From Cryptomeria japonica (Eukaryota; Streptophyta; Pinopsida; Cupressales; Cupressaceae): a DNA stretch of 64,000 bases. Under the pieces are notes generated by a model. That model ran no database searches and was not told the origin of the DNA. It worked only from the letters and a program-made list of their open reading frames with translations. The stretch lies in assembly GCF_030272615.1 (NCBI RefSeq), contig NC_081415.1:626263740-626327739 (forward strand). The letters are read 5' to 3'. Positions 34,701 to 46,700 of the stretch are shown one piece after another (the first letter of the stretch is position 1; every line of letters starts with the position of its first letter). The translations under genes were made by a program, and so were the position numbers.

Positions 34701-37700
34701 CAATAAAGTTGAAAAGGTAGATGAGTGTCTATTCCAATTCATCAAGAGATTTTCCGTAATCATAGGATCAAAAAGCTGCTATAGCAAGGAAAGGGATTTT
34801 ATGGCACCATAACCTCGCCTTGAAATGAAAATACTTCAAGGTAAAGAAAATTTATGTTTATATTTATAAATTGTATTTATTGTTTTCACAGTTAGAAATT
34901 ATTTGAATAAGGCTTCAAACTAAGGTATTTGAGATAATTATATAAGGCTTCAAACAAACTGACATTGATAAAATTGATCCTAACTTGAAATGGCATGCTA
35001 ATGAAGAAGAGTCACTTTATGAGAAAGGCCTTAAGATCTTGGGGAAGTCCATTGTATTTGATGAAGAGTGAATCAACTTATGACAGAGCATAATATTAGA
35101 GCTTCATCATCAAGGACTATAGCTCCCTAGTAGATTTCACTTCATAATAACTAGCCTTATTGGCTTTGTCTGCCTTGTGTTTCTTTTGAGTTTGTCACTT
35201 TGTAGTTTGATATTTGTTGCGGGGTCAAACTGTAAAGTGGATCTATGTATTGACACAACATGCAGTCTGCACTAAACATAACAAATTCAAACTTGACAAG
35301 AAAAATTCATATTTCAATATAGTTTTTTTCATTTTTTTAGTGATTTTTGGATTTCTGATATTTTCACGATACTATAAGAAACTTAAAAACTATTTCTATT
35401 TCGGCTTACAGCAATATTCCTGACAAAGATATTTGCTTCTATTATTCCAATAAGTCAAAAAGATATTTGCTTCTATGATTCCAATAAGTCATTATCTCTA
35501 GAAAGGTGGTAGTTTATGAAGCATGTGAAGGATTGAGGTAAGCTCAAGTTACACACATTAAGATCACCTATGATTGGTCTTATACAATCCTGTAACACAA
35601 TGCAATAGAGTGGCAGGCAATACTGAGTTTAAATAGGGTGGAATGGTGTTGCTTTGGAAAATGAAGTTGAGATGGCAGTTACAAGTTTCAATGTCATATC
35701 AAATTAGTAGCTTTGGTTTGGTTATCGACAGAGAATGGAAGACTTGTCATCAATGTGTCAAGATGGAATGGTTCTATTTATTGGATTATTGTCATTAATG
35801 TCAGAGTGCATTTCGTGGTGAAATTAGTAGCTTTGGTTTGGTTATCAACAGAGAATGGAAGACTTGTCATCAATGTGTCAAGATGGAATGGTTCTATTTA
35901 TGGATTATTGTCATTAATGTCAGAGTGCATTTCGTGGTGTATTTTATGGAGGTTAGCTTGTGCCAAATTTATGGTACTATTATCAAGATGTCAAAAAGCA
36001 AGGAAGAGATACATTGCATATCTATTGTTGAGTTCAAAATTTCAAAATAATTATTTATTGTTGTGGCCAACCCATTTATGGGAGCCAAAAATGAACCAAA
36101 AATGCATTTAAATATTACTTTAATAGAGCACAACCCCTTGAGAAGTGCACCCTAACTTGGGGTGCAATAGAATTAAATAAAAAACATTTTGCTTGTTGCC
36201 AACCCCCCTTAGTTAGAGTGCCCACTTTGGGCAAGCCAACAAAAATTAGATAAAATATTTAAATATGCTCCTTGGCCAACCAGCATAGAGAGTTGAATCC
36301 ATGGGGAGGCTGCATTTGCATGTATAAATGAAAGATCATTTGGAGTTTATTTTATCAAGAATTTATTGAATATAATTCCCATTTACAGCAGATCTAGAGC
36401 AGACCTTGGATCAGATTTAAAGTGCATGTATAACCCGATTTTAAGGTGAGTTATTGCAGACCTATGGGCAGATTGAAGATTATGAGTAGATTTTAAGATG
36501 CATTATTCAAGAACTATGAGCAGATTTTAAGATGAATTATTGCAGACCTATGGGCAAAAATTATTGAAGATTATGAGCAGATTTTAAGATGAATCATTCA
36601 AGAACTATGAGCAGAAATTTATCGAAGATTATAAGCAGATTTGAATTAGCTTATTGAGCCAACTTGTGGAGGAGACTTAGGCCCGATTCAAGAATAAATA
36701 TAGTGCCTCGTATTCAAGGATATTGATGTTTCAAGCAGATTTAAAGTGCATGCACAAGCAGATTTTAAGGTGAATTATTGCAGACCTATGGGCAGAAATT
36801 ATTAAAGATTATGAGCAGATTTTAAGGTGAATTATTGCAGACCTATGGGCAGAAATTATTGAAGATTATTATCAGATTTTAAGATGAATCATTCAAGGCC
36901 TATGAACAGAAATTTATTGAAGATTATAAGCAGATTTCAATTAGCTTTTTGAGCCGACTTGTGGAGGAGACATAGGTCTGATTTGTTGTTTTGTAACTAT
37001 GAAAGAAAATAGGGTTCGGCCCTTACGCTACAAGAGGTAGCGTGTCCCTTTAGGGCCGACCCTAAATGGGAGAACACGCCTCACCTTATCAAACAGCAAA
37101 CAAATATAACGTGTGGCCCCAAAAAGATTATCGGCAAAATAACAAAAGGGTTTTTCGCACTAAAGTTTATGAGGCCGACCCCATATTGCATTCCCAGCAG
37201 CTCATATAAATAAAGAACATTTTGATTGCAAATGAAATCAATTCAGTTTGATCTGCTCTTCAAAAGAAAGGTGCAAACCTGCTCAAACAAGAGCGAATTA
37301 TCTCCAGAAGGGTGCGAATTGTTTTGAAGCCTCTCCTTCCAAGGTGATGGTTGATGAATCATCTTTAGGTCTGTATGATGGTGAAGAAGAAGATCTGTAG
37401 ACTTTGTTGTATCAGATCTGAACATTGCTGTTTGAATTCTACACAAAACTGAAGGTGATAGGTGCTGCTCTTATCTACTGTTAAGGTGCTGTAACAAAAG
37501 CCCTATCTATGCATTGTATTGTTACAATTTAAAGTGAATACATAGTCAAACCTGTGGGTCTTTATAGCTGGGTTTTTCCTCATCAGAGGTTTTCCTAGGG
37601 TAAATGTTTTGAGTCTCTTGTGCACTTGCTTTGTTTTCATGCCTACTTGTTTCAATTTAATCTGAAATTCATTTTATTAATTCTGATTTCTGATCTGAGA

Positions 37701-40700
37701 CACAAAATTCTACATGGTATCAGAGCCAGGTTATACTAACATCAGATTTCAGTAAGGTCATTTTTGCTGCATCTAGTTGTTGTTTGTTTTCAGATTAAAA
37801 TGTCAGGTTTGAAGCGTGAAGATAGACTTGATGGAGCCCTTGATTTTGCTGCTTGGAAAGTTCACATTCAGCTCATACTTGAGGAGAATGAGCTTCTCAA
37901 ATTTGTTGAAGAAGAAAAGTTGTCCCCTCCTGAAGATGCAAAGGAACTAAAACAGTTCAAGAAGGATTCAGCCAAAGCTAGGAAGATCATTATTGAATCC
38001 GTCAGAAATCATCTTGTTACTGTCATATCGAAGTTTGCTTCAGCTAGGGAAATAATCAAACACTTGGAAGGAATGTTTTAAGTCAACAATCTCAGCAGAG
38101 CCCTTGCTCTAAGGCAGCGGCTACTTCATATCAAAATGAAAGAAGAGGACTCAATCATGGCCTACTTTATGAAGATCAATGAACTGAAGGATAAACTAAG
38201 TACTCTTGATTGTGAAGTTCCAAACAAAGATCTTGTTCTAATTGCATTAAATGGTCTACCTGATGAATGGGATCCCTTCATTTGTAGCATCGGCGGGAGA
38301 GCTGAACATCCCAACTATGAGCGTCTTCAAGCTGATTGCATTGAAGAGGAATCCCGCATTGAAGTGAGGGGAAAACACAAGAACTCTCACAAAGATGATA
38401 ATCATGTTCTTACAGCTAAGTCCAAGAAAGGTGGGAATTGGAAGAAAGATAAGAGAAGCAAGGATTTCAGACCTCCTTCCTACGATCCAAGAAAGAAGTC
38501 AAGAGATTCCTCTCATATTCGTTGTTTCAGATGTGACAAGTATGGTCACTATGCTAGAGACTGTCTCTAAACAAAATGAGGACTATCTTCTTATCTTTTT
38601 CTTATCAAGCAATGTTCTTACAGACAGTAATACTTGGATAATTGACAGTGGAGCATCCAGACACATCTCAGGTTACCGTGAACATCTTTCAGATCTGATA
38701 GAAAAGGACACCAATCTTCATGTGGTAATTGGTGATGATGCTCGATACTCCGTAAAAGGTTCTGGAACTACTTCTTTAAAACTAGATTCTGGTATTTCCT
38801 TACAACTCAGTGATATTCTTTTTGTACCTAGAATTAAAAGAAATCTTATTTCCATTTCTGCTTTAGAAGATAAAGGTTTGCAAGTAGCATTTTCTGAAGG
38901 TAAAGTACGTGCTTGGTCTAAGAAATCTAGTTTCAAATCTGCTCGTGTTATTGGAAATCGATGTAATAGTTTGTATAAGCTTGCAGCTAACCCAGTTCAA
39001 GCCCTCATTCATGAGGCTCCTGAATCATGTGAGCTATGGCATAGAAGACTTGAACATCTGCACTTCTAGGCTCTCCCCACTCTTGGTAAAATGGTTAAAG
39101 GTATGCCTAAACTCAGTTTATCCCATGATGATGCATGTAACAGTTGTGCAATGGGTAAGAATGTGAAGAGTCCATTTCATAAAAGTGATAGTAGGGCTAA
39201 AGAAAAGTTAGAGCTTATCCATTCAGATCTATGTGGTCCTATGTCTGTAGCCTCTCCTAGCAGTTTCCTTTATTATGTTATCTTCATAGATGATTTTTCT
39301 AGGAAAACATGGATTTACTTTCTTAAATATAAAGAGTCTGACGAAGTCTTAAATAGATTTAAAGAATTCAAAGCCTTGGTTGAAAATATTTCTAGAAAGC
39401 GAATTAAAAGTTTAAGGTCTGACAATGGAGGTGAGTACACCTCTGGTAGTTTTCATGATTTCTGTGTTGAGACAGAAATTAAGGGGGAGTTTTGTGTTCC
39501 CTACAATCCTCAGCAAAATGGAGTTGTTGAAAGAAAGAACAAGTCCATCGTTGAAGCTGCAAGAGCAATGATTCATGATCAAGACTTGCAAACCTTCCTA
39601 TGGGCGGAGGCATCCAAAACAGCAGTTTACATTTGGAATAGATGTCCTCATCGTGCTCTAAAGAATGTAACTCCTGAAGAAGCCTTTACAAGAATCAAAC
39701 CTGACATCAGCCACTTAAGGATTTTCGGGAGCCTTGTGTATGTTCATGTGCCTAAGGAAAAGTGAACCAAATTGGATCCCTCTGGAAAGAAATGTATCTT
39801 AGAAGGATACAGTGAATCTTCCAAAGCCTTCAAAATCTACATTTCAGGTCAGAAGTATGTTGAGGTAAGTAGAGATGTAACTTTTGAAGAAGATATTGCA
39901 TTCAAAAGATCTAAAGGTTCATTATCTGATGATGATAATATTGTGACTGAAAATCAAGAATCAAATGTTGATACTAACCCTGAGATACAGAAGGAGTCTA
40001 TTGACCCCCCAGAACAAGAAGTTCAGGATGATCCAGCTGAACCCATGGATTCTACAGATATACCTAAGGATATTGTGGTCAGCAAGAAGAGGCCACTTTG
40101 GGTTAGAAACACCATTCAAGATGCTAAAAGATTTGTTGCTCCTAGAGGAACCTTCAGAGAAAGCAAGAGACCTCAAAATCATGCCAACTACATTTCAGTA
40201 ATGTGCAACATCATTGAGTCTAAACCTCACAATGTTGAAGAAGCTATGAATCACCATGCTTGGAAGTTAGCCATGGATGAAGAGTATGAGTCTATCATCA
40301 AGAATGATGTTTGGGACATTGTACCTAGACCCAAAGGTAAGTCTGTTGTTTCCTCTAAATGGTTATTTAAAATTAAGCATAATGTTGACGGTAGTATTGA
40401 GAAATATAAAGCTAGATTTGTAGCTCGTGGTTTTTCTCAAAAGGAAGGAATAGATTATGAGGAAACATTCGCTCCTATTGTTAGATATACTTCTATTAGA
40501 TCTATAATAGCTATTGTTGCAGCTAAAGGTTGGAAACTACATCAAATGGATGTTAAGACAGCTTTTCTAAATGGTGTTATTGAGGAAGAAGTCTACATTG
40601 AGCAACCAGAAGGTTATGTAATACATAGAAGAGACTCTCATGTTTGCAGATTGAAGAAAGCCTTATATGGACTCAAAGAGGCTCCTCATGCTTGGTATGA

Positions 40701-43700
40701 AAGAATTGATAAATACTTACTAAGCTTAGGGTTTTGTAAGAATGATGTTGATGCTAATCTTTACTTTAAAATATGCAATAATGATATGCTTATTCTGGTT
40801 TTATATGTGGATGATTTATTTCTCACTGATGAAGATAAACTGATTATGAGATGTAAGAAAGAATTAGCCTCAAAATTTGAAATGAAAGATTTAGGGTTAA
40901 TGCATTACTTCCTAGGGTTAGAAGTATGGCAGAAATCTAATGAAATTATCCGAAGTCAAGGAAAGTACACTATTGATATTTTGAAAAGATTTAGAATGAT
41001 GGATTGTAAACCTATGTCTACTCCTATGGAATCTAACTTAAAGAAGTTGAGCATCTCTGCAACTAACTCTGATTTTGCAGATCCATCTGAGTACAGGCAA
41101 TTGATCGGATCTTTGATGTATCTAGTTAACACTAGACCAGATATCTGTTATGCAGTGGATGCTCTCAGTCAGTTCATAAGCATGCCTAAGCATGTTCACC
41201 TTGTTGCAGCTAAACATATACTGAGATATCTACGAGGCACTATTGGTTATGGACTGAAGTATTCACTCAATACTTCAATCTCCTTGCAAGGCTATTCAAA
41301 CTCAAATTGGGCAGGAAGTGTCAAAGACAGGAAAAGTACTTCGGGTATTTGCTTTAGCTTGGGATCTGCAGTAACCTCTTGGGCCTGTAGAAAACAATCT
41401 TCTGTAGCATTAAGTACTGCAGAAGCTGAGTACATTGTAGCATCTGTTGCATCCAGAGAAGCAGTATGGCTCCGCAAACTTCTTGTTGGATTGTTTGGAC
41501 TTTGGACAACTTAGTGGTCCTACTACCATTCATTGTGATAATCAGAGTTGCATAAAGATGTCTGTCAACCCAGTATTTCATGACAAGTCAAAACATGTGG
41601 AAACTCATTATCACTACATTAGGGATATGGTCCAAAGAGGCGCCATTCAGCTACAGTATATCAGCACAGATGAACAGGTTGCACATATTCTTACCGAGCC
41701 CTTGTCCAGAGTGAAGTTTGAATACTTCAGCGACAGACTAGATATTGTGGAAAATGAAGTCTAGGTTGAGAGGGAGCCTCAACCTCAGTAATTCACTATG
41801 GATCAAGAATGGTCCATTCTTCGCTTGTGTACAAGAATGGAAGGTTCCAATCTACGCTTGTGTGCTAGATGGAAGGTTGTAATTGTATAAAGACCCACTT
41901 GTGTATTACACTTTCTATGCTTGTGTGCTAGAACCATCCTATGCTTGTGTGTTAGGTGGAAGATGTAATTCTATGCTTGTGTGCTAGATCCATTCTATGC
42001 TTGTGTGCTAGATGGAACTCTAAAGGTTCTGATTATGTATTCATTTTCTTCCTAGTTAAGAGGGAGTGTTGTTTTGTAACTATGAAAGAAAATAGGGTTG
42101 GGCCCTCACGCTACAAGAGGTAGTGTGTCCCTTTAGGGCCGACCCTAAAAGGGAGAACATGCCTCACCTTATCAAACAGCAAACAAATATAACGTGTGGC
42201 CCCAAAAAGATTATCGGCAAAATAATAAAAGGGTTTTTGGTGCCAAAGTTTATGAGGTCGACCCCATATTGCATCCCCAGCAGCTCATATAAATAAAGAA
42301 CATTTTGGTTGCAAATGAAATCAATTCAGTTCGATCTGCTCTTCAAAAGAAAGGTGCGAACCTGCTCAAACAAGTGTGAATTATCTCCAGAAGGGTGCGA
42401 ATTGTTGTATCAGATTTGAACATTGCTGTTTGAATTCTACACAAAACTGAAGGTGATAGGTGCTGCTCTTATCTACTGTTAAGGTGCTGTAACAAAAGCC
42501 CTATCTATGCATTGTATTGTTACAATTTAAAGTGAATACATAGTCAGACCTGTGGGTCTTTATAGCTGAGTTTTTCCTCATCAGAGGTTTTCCCAGGGTA
42601 AATGTTTTGAGTCTCTTGTGCACTTGCTTTGTTTTCATGCCTACTTGTTTCAACTTAATCTGAAATTCATTTTATTAATTCTGATTTCTGATCTGAGACA
42701 CAAAATTCTACATGATTCAAGAAGAAAATATGGTGCCTTGTATTCAAGGAGAATGGTGTCACTTGCTGATTTGGTGCTTCGTTGTGGGGATTGGTGTCTG
42801 CAATGGGTTGCTGCCTACGAATCATCTAAAGGGGATTGGTGTCTCCAGTGGATATTTGTAAGAAGTTTCTAATATAAGCAATATTTTGCCGTCGTTTTCT
42901 TCGAAAAGACTTTCCATGTAAATCTTGTGTTCTTCTTGTATTCCTAATTGCTAGATCTTGCATTTGTGTAACTGTTTTTGATGGTTAAGTTTTGAAAGTA
43001 TTGTTATTATGATTAACTAAAGTTTTGGAAGTATTGTTATTATGATTAACTAAAGTTTTGAAAAGAAGAGATTTGTTGTTATACTGAAAACAATCACTAC
43101 GGTTGTTTGTATTTCTACAACTAATAAAGTCTAGAATTCAGGACACTAGCAGAATCCTACTGGTATGTGGCTAAGATCTAGGAAAAAGTCTAAATTTTAA
43201 GTGAAAAATAAGCCTTGTCATGACGGAACGAAATATGACAGACAACAAGCACTGCCAGTCGAATAGCTTGTAACCTGTCAAGTGAAAAAAAGGGGTACAT
43301 TTTCATAGGCAATGATGACAACTTAAAAGGCAAACAAGATATTCCCTTTATGTATCAAAATTAGCATTCATCTCTCTCCCATCAAGTGACGAAACCTGCA
43401 CTTGTTAATAGAATTCCAGTAGCAAATCACATCAATTATTCTTTTTCCTTTTCCCTTGAAATCTTCAAAACCACCCATAAAGAAACTAGCAATCATGCAA
43501 ATGCCACCTGAATAACAAGCAGTTGTGCAACTACTGCCATCATAAGAAGGCAGTTAAACAACCACCTCCTCCTTGAACCAGTGGTTCTGCATATTAGAAT
43601 ATTTAATTATATTTTAGTCACCTATATTTAGTTCCTTGTTTAATGGTCCTTTAGCTTTTTAGTTAATTAGCTTTTAAGCTTTATTTAGCATTTAGCTTTT

Positions 43701-46700
43701 TCTTTTTAGTTAATTAGCTTTTAAGCTTTATTTAGTGTTTAGCTTTTAAGTAGTTCACTTTAAACGACTTGTTCTTAATTTAGAACGTCGTCTTGTAATC
43801 TCTATACATACATAATCCGATTATTGAATCATTCATTCAATTTATTTTTCATGGTATCAAAGCGGGTCGATGGGATTCTTTAAAGTTTGGCGAATTTTTT
43901 AATAAAAATTTATGGCCTTCTTTCTAGAATATTTTGCAGATTTTTTTTATTGTTTCTTTATCAAAAATTGATTTTGCTTTTTTGAAGTCTTTTTGAGGGT
44001 TTCGAGGGTTTCAGGTTCGTGGGCGAATTTCTTTGTGTTGGGCAACAGTTCATATTTTTTTAGGGTTCTGGAGATTTTTGGGCTTGCAACCTGGAGTTTT
44101 TTTTTGTAGATTGAAAATTTTCCTAGGGTTTTTGCAATTTTCGACTAGGGTTTTGACCCTTCGGTTCAAGTCAATTTTGTTCTCGTTGCAGACTCTTGGT
44201 GTGTGTTTTTTTGAGACCTCAACTGGGTCGTCGTCAGATTTTTATGGGTGCATTGTTTTCTGTGCCTCGATTTTTGAGCCGTCGGATTTGTATTCTGATT
44301 TTAGATTCTTTGTGGGTTTTTCGAGAGCTTTTTGGGGTTAATCTCAAATTTTCTGGTTGCCTCGTTTTCCATGCCTCAAATTTTGTGCTAGCAAATTTGC
44401 CTTGGAATTTGTAAACAATCAGCGATTTCCGCTAATTCTGTTTTAAGTTTGCAGAAAATTTTAATTTTTGGGTTTCTTCCAAACCTCGAAATTCGTGCTT
44501 TGGAATTTGTGCCAGAATTCTCCTCCGAGGTTTCAGATTTTTTGTGCAGCTGCTTCTATTCTGATTTTTGAATCAGATTCTTTTGTCTCATGCTTTCACT
44601 AGGTTGACCTTGTTCAACGTCCATTTTTGTGATGGCATTTTTTACTAACATCATGTTGGAACACAGACAAAAGTTCAACAACTGTCACAACACCTGGAAA
44701 TAGTGCATGTTCACGATATCTGAATATCATTGCCTTGATCAGATTGATTTAGGCCAGACCTCGTCTTACAGGTCCTAGGGTTTTCACGATTTTTTCCTCA
44801 AAAATTGTTCGTAGGGTTTAAAATATACCCTTGAAAATTATCTCATCTTTAATCCGCGATATTCGCGTAAGATTTTAGTTATCTGGGTTTTACCTTTTTT
44901 TCCACAAAAACGATGATTTGTAACCCCTCGGATTTCTTGGTTTTTCGATTTTCTCCTCAAAATCGTAAATTCTCTTTTCGAGGGTTCCTATTTCAAGGTT
45001 TGACGGTTTTTTCCTCAAAATCGTGCTTTGTTGCAGTTAGTTTGGGTCGCACCTGCCAGGGCGAACATCTGCAACCGTGGTATCTTGCAGTCAGTTGATA
45101 CTCTTCTGCAAAAGGGTTTGCCGATTTTCCTCAAAATCATGGTTTCAGTTTTCAGTTTGGTTACCCAACGTTAGGTTGGATGGATTATGGTATTCTTGGT
45201 CATTAACACTTTTCAGATCCAGGGTCTCCACTGCAACAAAGTGTTCTTTTCATTTGTGATCAAAAGACCTATAGTGTCTTCTGTAGGGTAGTTAGTAGAT
45301 AGAATGACCATTAAGGGAGGGTATTAGAATATTTAATTATATTTTAGTCACCTATATTTAGTTCCTTGTTTAATGGTCATTTAGCTTTTTAGTTAATTAG
45401 CTTTTAAGCTTTATTTAGCATTTAGCTTTTTCTTTTTAGTTAATTAGCTTTTAAGCTTTATTTAGTGTTTAGCTTTTTAGTAGTTCACTTTAAACGACTT
45501 GTTCTTAATTTAGAACATCATCTTGTAATCTCTATATATACATAATCCGATTATTGAATCATTCATTCAATTTATTTTTCACTGCAACCATCCACAGCAA
45601 AGTCTTTCTAAGGCATTCACTGAACTGAACACCACAAAGGAGGAGTCTGTGACACCTCAAACATGAATCTAATTCCATAGAACCTTGCGATTACTATCCT
45701 TCTTCACTCTTGACTAAAAACACTTGAGAAATATCCATAAGAAAATATCATTCTTAGCATTTTTGATAGTCACTTAATTAACTTATTTTGCTACCACTTA
45801 TGGTCCAAATAGAACCAAATTCCAGACAGCAGAGGCATACCAGACATTTATTAACCATGAAGGGAAATAAGATATAAACTATAATCTTTCATAACCATGT
45901 CCGAGGCATACCAGACATTTATTAAACATCTTAATGTGTGTTCAATTATATTTGGATCATTTTGCAACTGAAAGGCTTGTTATTGTGTGTTCAATTATAT
46001 TTGGATTCTTTCACAACTGAAAGGTTTGACATTTAATATATGAACAAACAATACCAACTAAAAACATATTTATTAAACATCTTAATGTGTGTTCAATTAT
46101 ATTTGGATCATTTTGCAACTGAAAGGCTTGTTATTGTGTGTTCAATTATATTTGGATTCTTTCACAACTGAAAGGTTTGACATTTAATATATGAACAAAC
46201 AATACCAACTAAAAACATACTTGTCCAGCATTTCGAGAGTCGGGATCTATTTGCAAGCATTGTTCGTATGCCTCTATTGCAAGAGTGATGTTACCTGCAT
46301 CCCTGTGCAAGACCCCTATAAACACATTGCAACAAAAGTGCAGAGTTAACACAATTTGAAATTAGCTTGAAGAACAAGTCAGAAAACATCTCCAAATATA
46401 ACAATGCTAGCAACAATAATTAAAAATTTAAGAAAAATAACTGTGTGACCAATTTCATTACCATCCAAACATGTGCCTTAGATAATATTGAGAGCACAGG
46501 AAAACTACAATTATTTGAATACCAGCTAAATAAATAAATCCCTATATAATCTAATAAAATCATACAAATTATATGTCTGCTAGATAAGCATTCACCAGAA
46601 CCATCTAGTTCAAAATGAATCATCAAGAAAGTTCTGAAGTTAAAAAAAATATATATATAGTGAAGTCAAATAGGTTAAATTTAGTTTGAAAAAATTGAAC

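Larger units (their letters stand above)
36984..42712 (+). mobile_element. Ty1/copia retrotransposon E, nearly intact
   Basis: LTRs 36984-37714 (731 bp) and 42067-42712 (646 bp), TGTTG...CTACA ends, target duplication TGATT at 36979-36983 and 42713-42717. Primer-binding site TGGTATCAGAGCCAGG at 37715; polypurine tract AGAGGGAG before 42067. Gag and pol are complete in domain order and disabled by only three nonsense changes and two frameshifts, so this is the youngest autonomous-type element here. The 3' LTR lacks 85 bp between two GTT direct repeats. It sits in a 14.4-kb SPY intron, opposite strand. Confidence 0.95.
43592..45581 (+). mobile_element. Short non-autonomous copia derivative D
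   Basis: LTRs 43592-43851 and 45322-45581, both 260 bp with about five differences (about 98% identical). Target duplication CTGCA at 43587-43591 and 45582-45586. LTRs start TATTAG and end TTTCA. Primer-binding site TGGTATCAAAGC at 43852; polypurine tract TTAAGGGAGGG before 45322. The 1.5-kb interior has only the first two dozen gag codons plus leader and trailer sequence shared with C. A young, nearly empty relative of B and C that would depend on supplied enzymes. Confidence 0.92.

Noticed and set aside
35713-36111. 132-codon ORF with an internal duplicated segment
   Set aside because: Created by the recent 119-bp tandem duplication; no known domain.
36984-42712. Counting copia E as an active element
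   Set aside because: Three stops and two frame changes in gag-pol; only LTR and cis signals are intact.
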